Part shown: positions 1 through 8,561 of the stretch, in pieces
Layout: the number at the start of each line of letters is the position of its first letter
Numbering within the stretch: the stretch's first letter is position 1
Origin: Burkholderiales bacterium
Lineage (GTDB): Bacteria; Pseudomonadota; Gammaproteobacteria; Burkholderiales; Burkholderiaceae_C
Direction: 5' to 3'
NCBI GenBank assembly: GCA_016191525.1
Contig: JACPOK010000019.1
Coordinates: 248,001 to 312,000, forward strand
DNA: 64,000 nt
Made by a program: the position numbers and the translations under genes
The notes under the pieces: generated by a model
The model's input: the letters and a program-made list of their open reading frames with translations, nothing else
Database searches by the model: none
Told to the model about the DNA's origin: nothing

Positions 1-75
1 AGGTTGACAGGGGGTAAGCGGCGCGAAATATTGTTTCCCTCTTCAATGGGAGCACCAATTCTTTACAGGTGCACC

Positions 76-1326
76 ATGGAAGTCGTTGACAAGGTCCTTC
101 AGTCCCCACCCGCCGATCCAAGCCTGCCGCCCGCACTGCGCAAGCGGATCGCCCGCGAATTTACCGACCGCTGGAACACCCAGTGGGGCGGGAAGTTTGT
201 GCTGCATGGCCGGCCCGCGGGACCCAGTGCCGTGCGGCTGGACGGCAACGACTACCTGAGCGTCACCGGCCACCCCGACATCGTGCAGGCCCAGGTCAGC
301 GCACTGCGCCGGGACAGCGAGTCCGTCGTCCAGTCCGGGGTGTTCCTGCTGGAAGGCCACCCGGTGCACGCGTTCGAAAAGTCCATGGCCCGCTGGGTCG
401 GCAAGGAAGACGGCTTCCTGTGCCAGTCGGGCTATGCGGCCAACATGGGCCTGTTGCAGATCATCGCGGATGAGCAGACGCCGGTGTACCTGGATAGCCT
501 GGCCCACATGTCGCTGTGGGAAGGCGCACGCGCCGCGCGGGCCCCGGCCCATGCCTTCCGGCATAACGACCCCGCCCACCTGGAGCGCATGCTGCAGGCC
601 CATGGCCCCGGTGTCGTGGTGGTCGATTCGGTTTACAGCACCACCGGCGCCCTGTGCCCCCTGCGCGAAATCATCGAAGTGGTCGAGCGCCACGGCAGCA
701 TGATCCTGGTGGACGAGTCGCATTCGCTGGGCACCCACGGCCCGCAAGGCGCCGGCTTGTGTGCGCAGCTCGGGCTCACAAGCCGCGTGCATTTCATCAC
801 CGCCAGCCTGGCCAAGGCTTTCGCTGGCCGCGCTGGATTCTTCACGGCGCCGGCAAGCATGCGCTATTACGTGCAGATTTCCAGCTTTCCCAACATCTTC
901 AGCTCGTCCCTGTTGCCGCATGAGATCGCCGGCCTGCAGGCCACGCTGGGCGTGATCCGGGCAAGCGACGCGGCACGCCGCCGGCTGCATGCCAACACGG
1001 CCCGGATCCGCTCCAGCCTGACCGACGCCGGCTTTCCCATCCACCAGGGAACCGAACAGATCATCTCGCTGGAGGCAGGCACCGAATCGGGGGCCATGGT
1101 GCTGCGTGACGAGCTGGAGTCGCGCGACCTGATCGGCTCGATCTTCTGCGCCCCTGCCACCAGCAAGAACCGGGCGATGGTGCGGCTGACGCTGCATGCT
1201 TCGTTGACCGAGGCCGAGATGGCCCACGTGGAGCAGGTGGCGCGCGAGGTCGCGCCCGTGGTCAAGCCCTGGGACTGGCCGATCGCCCGGCGCAACCGCG
1301 CCGCCGTCAATCGCACAGAAGCCTGA
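76..1326 (+). CDS. cqsA: CqsA/LqsA-type alpha-hydroxyketone autoinducer synthase
   Basis: This is a PLP-dependent enzyme of the alpha-oxoamine synthase family, 416 aa. CqsA/LqsA condense an acyl-CoA with an amino acid or S-adenosylmethionine to give alpha-hydroxyketone signals. The sequence aligns by eye along nearly its full length with Vibrio CqsA. Shared blocks are AHMSLWEGAR, HGPGVVVVDS, LVDESHSLGTHGP, the lysine loop TASLAKAFAGRAG (Schiff-base Lys about residue 247) and CAPATSKN near the C-terminus. These blocks separate it from BioF and Kbl. The ATG at 76 was chosen because homology begins just after it; an upstream TTG (4) and ATG (46) are also in frame but have no clear Shine-Dalgarno. 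It converges on a response regulator and sensor kinase of the matching system. The subfamily is near certain; the exact product is unknown. Confidence 0.93.
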   Translation: MEVVDKVLQSPPADPSLPPALRKRIAREFTDRWNTQWGGKFVLHGRPAGPSAVRLDGNDYLSVTGHPDIVQAQVSALRRDSESVVQSGVFLLEGHPVHAFEKSMARWVGKEDGFLCQSGYAANMGLLQIIADEQTPVYLDSLAHMSLWEGARAARAPAHAFRHNDPAHLERMLQAHGPGVVVVDSVYSTTGALCPLREIIEVVERHGSMILVDESHSLGTHGPQGAGLCAQLGLTSRVHFITASLAKAFAGRAGFFTAPASMRYYVQISSFPNIFSSSLLPHEIAGLQATLGVIRASDAARRRLHANTARIRSSLTDAGFPIHQGTEQIISLEAGTESGAMVLRDELESRDLIGSIFCAPATSKNRAMVRLTLHASLTEAEMAHVEQVAREVAPVVKPWDWPIARRNRAAVNRTEA

Positions 1327-1344
1327 ACCGAAGTGGCCCGGCCG

Positions 1345-2340
1345 TCAGCCCTGGACTTCGCGCTTGTCCTGGCGCGCCAGCCAGGCGCTGAAGCTGTTGG
1401 CGACGTCCGGTGCGTGCACCGCGTCCAGGGCGAACACGGCGCCCAACAGCTTTTCGTCGTGGCCCACCGGGAACGCGGCGGTCAGCTCCGGTGCATCGGT
1501 GCGGCCCAGCGCCTGGCGCAATTCCAGGTCGGCCAGCTTGCGGCCCTGGCGGATGTCATCCAGTCCGGCCGGCGGCACGCCCTCGAGTTCCGCCAGTTCG
1601 GCCAGCGCGTTCAGCCCGTCGGCGGTTTCAAGCTGCAGCCAGCTCACCTGCCCGGCCGAATCCATGCCCAGCACGCCAAAGGGGTCGCCGATGGCCACGT
1701 GCTCGACCCACCGCTTTGCGGCAAAAGCGGCCAGGTCGCGGCCGACAGAAGGCACACGCAACAGCGCGTTCTGTTCGGGGCTGAGCGTCACGCGCCAGGT
1801 CTGGGCGTGGCGCGCGTTGGGCGTCGCCAGCAAGTGCTCCACGGCATCAATGAGGCGGCGCGAAATGTCGGGCGTCTGCTTGGCGATGAACTGGTCGATC
1901 AGCCCGCGGTTGAATGCGCGCACGGCCACCTGCTCATCGGCCTGGCCCGTCAGCAGAACCCGCGACCCCGGCCAGTCCACCAGTTCCGCCAGGGCCTGCA
2001 GGCCGTCCATCGCCGGCATGGAAAAGTCGACAACGCACACGCGGGTGAGCGCATAGCGCTCGGTGTATTTGGACCAGTAGCCCAGGATCTGGGGGATCAG
2101 CGGCTTGCCTTCGCGCCAGTGGTCTATCAGCTGCTGCTGGTTCCATGCGTCGGCTTCCCAGAAGGGCGGTTCCTGCTGCAGGTAATTGATGCATTCGCCG
2201 GGCCGCAGGAACAGCTTGACGTGCCAGTGGCGCGGCAGCACGAGCGCCAGCATTTCGAGGTAGTCCGGGTCGTCATCGAGGAAGACCACGGTGCCTGGGC
2301 GTTGAAACAGCGGAAAGGTCATTGCGGGGGCGGGTTCCAT
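1345..2340 (-). CDS. LqsR-like response regulator of the alpha-hydroxyketone system
   Basis: This 331-aa protein has an N-terminal receiver domain and no recognisable DNA-binding output. The acidic pocket is D22-D24 (LDDDPD), the phospho-acceptor is D105 in VVDFSMPAMDG, followed by the Thr of VLLTGQ and the Lys of FIAKQTPD. About 45 residues more than in CheY separate pocket and acceptor, as in Legionella LqsR, whose acceptor is Asp108. The C-terminal ~150 residues (domain containing GDPFGVLGMDSAG) have no assigned fold. It lies 24 bp downstream of the sensor kinase on the same strand and is probably co-transcribed with it. The start is either 2340 or an internal ATG at 2322; neither has a strong ribosome-binding site. 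It probably relays the kinase signal through protein contacts rather than DNA binding. Confidence 0.8.
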   Translation of the reverse strand: MEPAPAMTFPLFQRPGTVVFLDDDPDYLEMLALVLPRHWHVKLFLRPGECINYLQQEPPFWEADAWNQQQLIDHWREGKPLIPQILGYWSKYTERYALTRVCVVDFSMPAMDGLQALAELVDWPGSRVLLTGQADEQVAVRAFNRGLIDQFIAKQTPDISRRLIDAVEHLLATPNARHAQTWRVTLSPEQNALLRVPSVGRDLAAFAAKRWVEHVAIGDPFGVLGMDSAGQVSWLQLETADGLNALAELAELEGVPPAGLDDIRQGRKLADLELRQALGRTDAPELTAAFPVGHDEKLLGAVFALDAVHAPDVANSFSAWLARQDKREVQG

Positions 2341-2364
2341 GACCCGGGTTCGGTCTTCATTGTG

Positions 2365-3696
2365 CTAGGCCAGGAGCGGCAGTTCAATGGTAAAAATGGC
2401 GCCGCGCGCGGGCTCGGACTTCACCCGGATCGAGCCGCTGGCGCTCTGGATCACGCGTTGGCAGAAGGCCAGTCCGAGCCCGTGCCCGGTGCCGCGGTTG
2501 GTCGAGAAGAACGGCTCGAAGATTCGCAACTGCAGTTCCGGGTCTATGCCCACGCCGCGGTCGGTGATCACGATGCGGCCCCGGTCGTGCAGGGTGCCCA
2601 CCTCGATCAGCAGGTCGCCCGGCTGCTGCGCGGTGCTGGCCGCGGCCAGCGAGCGCAGCGCGTTCTTCAGCAGGTTGTCGATGACCTGGGCGAAAAGCGC
2701 ATGCGAGCCTTCGAACATGAAGTCGCGCCGGATCAGCACCGTCAGGCATTCCCGCTCGCGGGTGCTGCGGAACGGGTAGGCGGCGACGCCCTCGCGCACC
2801 AGTTCGGCCGCCGACACGGCTTCCTTGTGGGCGGGCAGCCGCATCAGCCGTGCGTTGGAAATCTGCATGTCGATCTGGTGGTTCATGTTGCGCACCAGCA
2901 TGTGCAGGCGCGAACCCAGCTTGTCCAGCTTCTGCGCGGTGGCATCGCCGCACTCGGGCCCCTCGGCGCGCACGGCGTCACCGATCAGCGACATCGTCGC
3001 CAGCGGCGTGCGCAGCTCGTGGGCCATGATGCCCATGGTGGTGAGCGTGTGCGCCAGGTGCTCGCGCCGCAGGTTGGCCGAGGAAATTCCGAGCAGCAGC
3101 CCCATGCTGACGCAAAAGGCAATCACCATCACGTCGGCCAGCAGGTGGGCCGTGGCCATGGGAGGGACGGCCGGGCCCCACCACTCGAACGCCAGGCGCG
3201 CCAGCACCGCGGCCAGGCCCAGGCCCATGCTGGCAATGCGCCAGTCGGTCACGAAGTAGTAGGTCAGGATCATGGCGGCCATGCTGGCCAGCCAGGCCGA
3301 GTTGCCGCCGTTGCACAAGTACATGTAGCTGAAGAGAAATGGCAGTTCGAACCAGATCACGAAGCTGAACACCTGCCCCGCCAGCCGGCTGGAGGGCTCG
3401 TTGCTCACGCGCCTGGTGATCAGCAGCAGGCCCAGCGACGATGTGAACAGCCGCAGGCCCAGGTTCTCATAGGGCTGCGGCAGCCAGACGGCCCAGACAA
3501 ACCAGAACAGGGGATGGCCCAGCAGCGTGAACAGGCCCAGGCCCTTCATGCGCAGCGGCGTCGGGTGCAGCACCGGCACCAGCGGCGACGTCACGGCCTC
3601 TTCGCGCAGCCAGCGCGTGACCTGGTGCCAGGCCGCGAAGCGCGGCACGTGGGCCGCCTCGGCAGGCCGGAATTCGCGCGAAGTGTCTTGCGTCAC
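2365..3696 (-). CDS. CqsS/LqsS-type membrane sensor histidine kinase
   Basis: This 443-aa kinase has about six membrane segments (residues ~55-205) followed by a cytoplasmic kinase core. The first membrane block (GHPLFWFVWAVWLPQPYENLGLR in two overlapping halves) resembles the start of Vibrio CqsS, including the YENLGLR motif. The H-box is MAHELRTPLA (His226), the N-box NLLKNALRSL, G1 DRGVGI and G2 GTGHGLGLAF. Unlike CqsS it has no fused receiver, so it resembles LqsS with a separate regulator, the next gene downstream. It should sense an alpha-hydroxyketone in the membrane and phosphorylate that regulator. The annotated start is a GTG only 17 bp from the divergent LuxR gene; Met50 is an alternative start that would free space for promoters. 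Confidence 0.88.
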   Translation of the reverse strand: MTQDTSREFRPAEAAHVPRFAAWHQVTRWLREEAVTSPLVPVLHPTPLRMKGLGLFTLLGHPLFWFVWAVWLPQPYENLGLRLFTSSLGLLLITRRVSNEPSSRLAGQVFSFVIWFELPFLFSYMYLCNGGNSAWLASMAAMILTYYFVTDWRIASMGLGLAAVLARLAFEWWGPAVPPMATAHLLADVMVIAFCVSMGLLLGISSANLRREHLAHTLTTMGIMAHELRTPLATMSLIGDAVRAEGPECGDATAQKLDKLGSRLHMLVRNMNHQIDMQISNARLMRLPAHKEAVSAAELVREGVAAYPFRSTRERECLTVLIRRDFMFEGSHALFAQVIDNLLKNALRSLAAASTAQQPGDLLIEVGTLHDRGRIVITDRGVGIDPELQLRIFEPFFSTNRGTGHGLGLAFCQRVIQSASGSIRVKSEPARGAIFTIELPLLA

Positions 3697-3713
3697 AAGT
3701 GGCAGTGCATCTG

Positions 3714-4427
3714 ATGGATAGGTCCATGGTATTGTCCCGGTTCTTTGAAAACACGTCGATGCAGCTACCTGTTAACTTTGACAGTGTGAGCCTTGACGGC
3801 ATCCTGAGCGACTGGGTTTGCGCGCTGCGCGAGTTTTCGGTGGAAGCTGTGGCAGTGCTCGGGCCCGACCCGTTCGGCAGCAGCGAGGACCGGCAGGTCG
3901 TCGCCGTCCATCCCCCCGTGGTGACCGATGCCGCGCAGGCCCTCGCGGAAAGCCGCGACTTCGGCGCGCCGTGGCGCGACTCCGACGCGCCGCTGGTGGC
4001 CTGGCAATACATCGCGAAGTCCGATCACCTCGGCTCCAGCCGCTGGCGCCTGTTGTGGCTGGCCCACGGCTACCAGACCGTGGTGAGGGTGGAGTTCTCC
4101 CTGCCGGCCGGCCGCGCCTTTGAATGTTTCATGTTCAGCCCCCGCGAACTCACCGACCGTTCCGAGGCGGCTTCACTGGTCTGGTCGGCGCTGAACATCT
4201 GGCCTGTGGTCAAGCGCTCGATCGCGCTGGCCCGCTCCACGCTCAGCCCGCGCGAGCGCGAATGCCTGGTGCTGGCCTTCCAGGGCCTGACGGCGCGCGA
4301 GAGCGCCCAGCGCCTGCATTGCAGCGAGCGCACCGTCAATTACCACCTGGCCAACGCCATGAGCAAGCTCAAGGTGGACAACAAGATGGCGGCGATCCAG
4401 CGGGCCTGCTGGCTGGGAGCGATCTGA
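3714..4427 (+). CDS. LuxR-family transcriptional regulator
   Basis: This 237-aa regulator has a C-terminal LuxR/FixJ helix-turn-helix (TLSPRERECLVLAFQGLTAR, then SERTVNYHLANAMSKL, residues ~170-230). The ~150-residue N-terminal region has the size and Trp/Tyr content of an autoinducer-binding-like domain (for example SSRWRLLWLAHG), but I cannot confirm the ligand residues. It is transcribed divergently from the CqsS/LqsS-like kinase with almost no intergenic space, which suggests shared or coding-embedded promoters. Possible starts are GTG 3699, ATG 3714, ATG 3726 (weak AGG upstream) and ATG 3759; 3714 is a compromise. Its position suggests control of the adjacent quorum-sensing genes, but this is inference. 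Confidence 0.75.
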   Translation: MDRSMVLSRFFENTSMQLPVNFDSVSLDGILSDWVCALREFSVEAVAVLGPDPFGSSEDRQVVAVHPPVVTDAAQALAESRDFGAPWRDSDAPLVAWQYIAKSDHLGSSRWRLLWLAHGYQTVVRVEFSLPAGRAFECFMFSPRELTDRSEAASLVWSALNIWPVVKRSIALARSTLSPRERECLVLAFQGLTARESAQRLHCSERTVNYHLANAMSKLKVDNKMAAIQRACWLGAI

Positions 4428-4464
4428 AAGGTTTATATTGCGGTCAAGCTCATCCCAGGACCCC

Positions 4465-5388
4465 ATGGAAGACCCTGACCGCACCGCGTCCCTGATGACC
4501 CCCACCAAGCTGCAGCGGGTCAAGCCGCGCGCAGCCGCCAGCCCGGCCCAATGGCTGGACCAGATGGCCGCCGATGCGGGCAGCCTGCACGTGAGGCGCA
4601 TCGGCGAGCTGCGCGGCGACCTGATGACCCAGGCCACGGCGCGTGATTGCGCGCTGGTATCCCAGCAGCTCGCGCTGCTGGAAGAAACCCTTCCCAAGCT
4701 TGATTTCAGCCTCTTGCAAACGCGCGGCTGGTGGGCCCGCACCACCGGCAAGAGCAAGAGCGCCGGAGCGGAGTTCGCCTCGCAGTTCGAGCAGATCGAC
4801 CAGGCCACGCGGGCGCTGGCATCCCAGGCGCTGGCGCTGCAGAAGACGCAGCAGGCTGCCGCCGCGGCCACCGACCGCACGCTGATGGAGCTGGAGGTGG
4901 AATACCGCGCGATCGACACGATCATCGACCAGGGCGCGCGCTGGCTGCAGGACATGCGCACGCAGCTCAAGGCACGCCACGCCGAGGCCGCAGACCCCGA
5001 GGCGCTGCGCCTGGTCAAGGACGATGCGGCCCGTTGCGAAATCCTGGTGGCGCGGCTGAAGCTTCTTCGTGCGGCCAGCAGTGCGTCCCAGCAGGCGCAC
5101 CAGCAGGCGCAGGGCGCCGCCGCACGGCGCGCGGCGCTGGTCCAGATGCTGCAGCAGGCGGTGGCCTCCGACCTCAAGGCCTGGCATGTGCGGCTGTCGG
5201 CGCTGGCTACCGCGGCCGGCGACTCCAGCGGTCCCGCGCTGGGCGTCGAGGGGCCGATGGAAACGCACCGCGAGCTGCAGTTGTGCGTCAAACAGGCACG
5301 CACCGATTGCGACCAACTGCTCGCTCAGGAAAGCGCCATGGCCCAGAGCGTGCAAACGCTGGGCCAGCAGCTTGATGCGGCAGCGTGA
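4465..5388 (+). CDS. Alanine/glutamine-rich coiled-coil protein of unknown function
   Basis: This is a 307-aa soluble protein with no signal peptide or membrane segment. It has long predicted helices with heptad-like Leu/Ala spacing, for example around residues 70-150 and 190-250, rich in Ala, Gln, Arg and Glu. The composition recalls TelA/KlaA-like toxic-anion resistance or cytoplasmic scaffolding proteins, but no diagnostic motif is visible, so no function is assigned. The ATG at 4465 was chosen because CAGGA lies 5 bp upstream; an in-frame TTG at 4438 is less likely. It ends 6 bp before coaX on the same strand, so the two are probably co-transcribed. Confidence 0.7.
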   Translation: MEDPDRTASLMTPTKLQRVKPRAAASPAQWLDQMAADAGSLHVRRIGELRGDLMTQATARDCALVSQQLALLEETLPKLDFSLLQTRGWWARTTGKSKSAGAEFASQFEQIDQATRALASQALALQKTQQAAAAATDRTLMELEVEYRAIDTIIDQGARWLQDMRTQLKARHAEAADPEALRLVKDDAARCEILVARLKLLRAASSASQQAHQQAQGAAARRAALVQMLQQAVASDLKAWHVRLSALATAAGDSSGPALGVEGPMETHRELQLCVKQARTDCDQLLAQESAMAQSVQTLGQQLDAAA

Positions 5389-5394
5389 GCGCCG

Positions 5395-6168
5395 ATGGCT
5401 TTTCTTGCGATTGATGTCGGCAATACCCGCCTGAAGTGGGCGTTCTATCCGCGGGCGGTGCCCGGCGCGGCGCCCCAGGCGCATGGTGCCGAGTTCCTTG
5501 AAAACATAGACAAGCTCGCAGACGGGGCCTGGGCGGGCATGGCCGCACCGCAGCGCATGCTGGGCTGCATCGTGGCCGCGGACGCCGTGAAGCGCCGGGT
5601 CGAGGAGCAGATGGAGGAGCTTTGGGACGTGCCGGCCCAATGGGTTGTTTCCAGCGCCGCCGAGGCGGGCCTGACCAATGGCTACGACCATCCCGCCCGC
5701 CTGGGCGCTGACCGCTGGGTGGCCATGATCGGCGCCCGGCATCGCATGCTGGCCGCCGGCGGTTCGCCCCGGCCGCTGGTGGTGGTGATGGTCGGCACGG
5801 CAGTGACGGTGGAAGCGGTGGACCCGTCCGGGCGCTTCCTGGGCGGCTTCATCCTGCCTGGCCACGGCATCATGCTGCGCGCGCTCGAGTCGGGCACCGC
5901 CGGCTTGCACGTGCCTACCGGCGACGTGCGCGAATTCCCCACCAACACCAGCGACGCGCTTACCAGCGGCGGCACCTTCGCCATCGCCGGTGCCATTGAA
6001 CGCATGGTCCAGCATGTGCGAAAGCACTGCGGCGCGGAACCGGCCTGCTACATGACGGGCGGCGCCGGCTGGAAGATGGCACCCAGCATGTCGGTTCCGT
6101 TCGAGCTGGTGGACAGCCTGATCTTCGACGGCCTGCTCGAACTCGCCCAGCGGCGCTTCACGGCCTGA
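5395..6168 (+). CDS. coaX: Type III pantothenate kinase
   Basis: This 257-aa ASKHA-fold enzyme catalyses the first step of coenzyme A synthesis, ATP-dependent phosphorylation of pantothenate, without feedback by CoA. Diagnostic motifs are the phosphate-binding DVGNTRLKW at the N-terminus, the pantothenate-site [21 protein letters not shown], and [15 protein letters not shown]. Length is normal for the family. The usual beta-proteobacterial neighbour birA is absent; the gene follows a coiled-coil gene with a 6-bp gap and has only a weak ribosome-binding site, which suggests translational coupling. It converges on the DUF2817 peptidase gene across a 14-bp gap. Confidence 0.96.
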   Translation: MAFLAIDVGNTRLKWAFYPRAVPGAAPQAHGAEFLENIDKLADGAWAGMAAPQRMLGCIVAADAVKRRVEEQMEELWDVPAQWVVSSAAEAGLTNGYDHPARLGADRWVAMIGARHRMLAAGGSPRPLVVVMVGTAVTVEAVDPSGRFLGGFILPGHGIMLRALESGTAGLHVPTGDVREFPTNTSDALTSGGTFAIAGAIERMVQHVRKHCGAEPACYMTGGAGWKMAPSMSVPFELVDSLIFDGLLELAQRRFTA

Positions 6169-6182
6169 GCGCGGCCGCGGCC

Positions 6183-7280
6183 TCAGGCTGCCAGGCCGGC
6201 CGCCGCCTGGAACAGCGACTCGCGCGCCTGTTCCAGAACCTTTTCCTTCCACGCATCGGTATCAGTGTAGAAAGCCTCCAGCATCTGCCGGCGGATCTGC
6301 TCCGCCAGTGCCGCCGGGGCTTCGGGATGCTGGTGCAGCCAGTGCTCGGCGCGCAGTGCCTGCAACGCCTGCATCACCGGCACGGTGCCGTATTCCATCG
6401 CGATGCCTGTGTACTCGACCTGCGGGCACTCCTCGTGCAGCGAGGTCCACATCAGTCCGGTGAGGTACGCCGAAGAAGAACTGCCGTCGTAGATCGAAGT
6501 GACCGGCGTGCGGCCGCCGCCGTCCCACCAGGCCTGCGCGCGCGCGTAGGCGGCCTCGTCCCGGGGGCCGGCATAGATTCGCTCTCCCACGCCATTGGGC
6601 CCCAGGCCCGTATGCACGTCGATCCAGCCGATGCGGGCCGCGCCGCGTGCGTGGGTGCGCAGCACTTCGCGCAGGGTGGCGTTGCTCCACGAGGCGCTGG
6701 TGCCGCCGAAAAACATGCCGCCGGGAAATTCATGCTGCCCGCGCGTGATGGCGGCCTGGTAGGCGGCTTCACCACGGGAAGCGACAAACGCGCCGATGGC
6801 CGCCGCATTGCCGGCCGTTGGCGGCCATTCCTCGGGCAGCAGCAGCGGCTGCACTTCAGCGTAGGCCTCGTTGCGCGGCAGCGGCCGGGAGAAATCGTGG
6901 AAGTTGCGGTTCAGGTCCACGTTCTCGTGCGTGGTGCGGCGCATGTGCGAAAAGCCGTAGGGGTTGAGCGCATGCACGTACAGCACCGCGACACCCGCCT
7001 CGCGGGAGCGTTCGCGCCACTCGCCGTCGCGCAGTGCCGCCACCTGCACGCCGCTGCCGCAGTAGCCTTCCACGCCGTGGCATCCGCTGCTGACAATCAG
7101 CAAGCCCCGGGCATCCGCGGGACCGTCGCGCACGATGTCCATGGCCAGCTCCTCGCCGTCGCGGCCCTTGCGCGGGTGCACCGAGGGTTCAACCTTCAGG
7201 CCGGCCGCCGCCGCTGCATCCAGGAACTTGCCGCGGGCTTGCGCGTAGGAAGATGAGAAATGCTGCCCCGCCCCGCTCAT
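6183..7280 (-). CDS. M14-like DUF2817 zinc metallopeptidase
   Basis: This 365-aa cytoplasmic protein belongs to the DUF2817 branch of the M14 carboxypeptidase/succinylglutamate-desuccinylase fold. Candidate zinc ligands are the His and Glu of GCHGVEGYCGS and the His of WIDVHTGLGPNG; the likely general base is the Glu in IAMEYGTVPV. A conserved VDLNRNFHDF block follows the first ligands. The start ATG at 7280 overlaps the stop of the upstream amidohydrolase (ATGA), so the two are translationally coupled. A longer in-frame extension is only the antisense shadow of that gene. The true substrate is unknown; an N-acyl-amino acid or short peptide would fit the neighbours. Confidence 0.88.
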   Translation of the reverse strand: MSGAGQHFSSSYAQARGKFLDAAAAAGLKVEPSVHPRKGRDGEELAMDIVRDGPADARGLLIVSSGCHGVEGYCGSGVQVAALRDGEWRERSREAGVAVLYVHALNPYGFSHMRRTTHENVDLNRNFHDFSRPLPRNEAYAEVQPLLLPEEWPPTAGNAAAIGAFVASRGEAAYQAAITRGQHEFPGGMFFGGTSASWSNATLREVLRTHARGAARIGWIDVHTGLGPNGVGERIYAGPRDEAAYARAQAWWDGGGRTPVTSIYDGSSSSAYLTGLMWTSLHEECPQVEYTGIAMEYGTVPVMQALQALRAEHWLHQHPEAPAALAEQIRRQMLEAFYTDTDAWKEKVLEQARESLFQAAAGLAA

Positions 7281-8476
7281 GCGGCGGCCTTGCGCGCCAG
7301 CCATGCTTCCGCCAGCCGCACCCAGTAGGTGGCGCCCAGGGGAATCAGTTCGTCGTTGAAGTCGTAGCTGGGGTTGTGCAGCATGCACGGCCCCGCGCCG
7401 TGGCCCATCTCGCGGTGGCTGCCGTCGCCGTTGGCGATAAAGCAATAGGCGCCGGGCCTGGCCTGCAGCATGTAGGCGAAGTCTTCCGCGCCCATGGTGG
7501 GTTCCTGCACCTCGACGTTGTTCTCGCCGACGATCGAGACCATCACCTGGCGCGCGAATTCCGCTTCGGCGGCGCTGTTGATGGTGGGCGGGTAGTTGCG
7601 GACAAATTCGAACTCGCACGCTGCCTCATGCGCGGCGCACACGTGCTCGGCGATCTGCTGCATGCGCCGCTCGATCAGGTCCAGCACTTCCAGCGTGAAG
7701 GTGCGCACCGTGCCTTGCAATTCACAGCTGTCCGGCACCACATTGGTGGCTTCGCCCGCGTGGATCATGGTGACCGATATGACGCCCGCGTCGATCGGCT
7801 TCTTGTTGCGGCTGATGATGGTCTGGAAGGCCTGCACCATCTGGCAGGCCACCGGCACCGGATCGATGCCGTTGTGCGGCAGCGCGGCGTGGCTGCCCTT
7901 GCCGCGAATGGTGATCTTGAATTCGTTGGACGAAGCCATCACCGGCCCGGGGCTCACGGCGAAGCGGCCCAGCTGGTTACCCGGCCAGTTGTGCATGCCG
8001 AACACGGCTTCTATGGGGAATTTGTCGAACAGGCCGTCCTTGATCATCTCGCGCGCGCCGCCGCCGCCTTCTTCCGCCGGCTGGAAGATCAGGTACACCG
8101 TGCCGTCGAAGTTGCGATTCTTCGCGAAGTGCTGCGCGGCCGCCAGCAGCATGGCGGTGTGGCCGTCATGCCCGCAGGCGTGCATCTTGCCGGCGTTCTT
8201 GCTGGCATGGCTGAAGGTGTTGAACTCCTGCATGGGCAGGGCGTCCATGTCCGCGCGCAGGCCGACCGCGCGGTCGCTGGTGCCGTTCCTGATGATGCCG
8301 ACGACACCGGTGGTGCCCATGCCGCGATGGATGGGAATGCCCCACTCGGTGAGTTTCTGCGCCACCACGTCGGCGGTGCGGTGTTCTTCAAAGCAGAGTT
8401 CGGGGTGGGCGTGGATGTCGCGTCGCACGGCCGCGATCGACGCGGCCTGGGTGACGATGGAGTCCAGGATATTCAT
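7277..8476 (-). CDS. M20-family amidohydrolase (hippurate hydrolase type)
   Basis: This 399-aa enzyme belongs to the M20D family, which removes acyl groups from N-acyl amino acids. Visible motifs are RDIHAHPELCFEEH, GLRADMDALPM, the metal-binding ACGHDGHTAMLL, FQPAEEGGGGA and, near the C-terminus, the Glu of TMGAEDFAYML. No signal peptide is seen, so it is cytosolic. It is the first gene of a minus-strand pair and overlaps the DUF2817 peptidase by 4 bp. It is divergent from argE across 85 bp, so two different M20 enzymes stand back to back. Homologues are often annotated hippuricase or IAA-amino-acid hydrolase; the substrate cannot be read from sequence. Confidence 0.92.
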   Translation of the reverse strand: MNILDSIVTQAASIAAVRRDIHAHPELCFEEHRTADVVAQKLTEWGIPIHRGMGTTGVVGIIRNGTSDRAVGLRADMDALPMQEFNTFSHASKNAGKMHACGHDGHTAMLLAAAQHFAKNRNFDGTVYLIFQPAEEGGGGAREMIKDGLFDKFPIEAVFGMHNWPGNQLGRFAVSPGPVMASSNEFKITIRGKGSHAALPHNGIDPVPVACQMVQAFQTIISRNKKPIDAGVISVTMIHAGEATNVVPDSCELQGTVRTFTLEVLDLIERRMQQIAEHVCAAHEAACEFEFVRNYPPTINSAAEAEFARQVMVSIVGENNVEVQEPTMGAEDFAYMLQARPGAYCFIANGDGSHREMGHGAGPCMLHNPSYDFNDELIPLGATYWVRLAEAWLARKAAA

Positions 8477-8561
8477 GGCTCGGTTCTTGTTGCGTTGGAC
8501 CTGCCAGTCTAGCTCTGGCGCGGGGCCTGCGCCATCAGGGGATATCCGCGAGAATGGGGTG

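Noticed and set aside
1333-3714. 793-codon plus-strand open frame opposite the kinase and regulator
   Set aside because: Composition rich in His, Gln, Gly and Arg with no domain; it is the antisense of two well-supported genes and arises from high third-position G+C.
4450-6252. 600-codon minus-strand open frame
   Set aside because: Antisense of the coiled-coil gene and coaX; no family resemblance.
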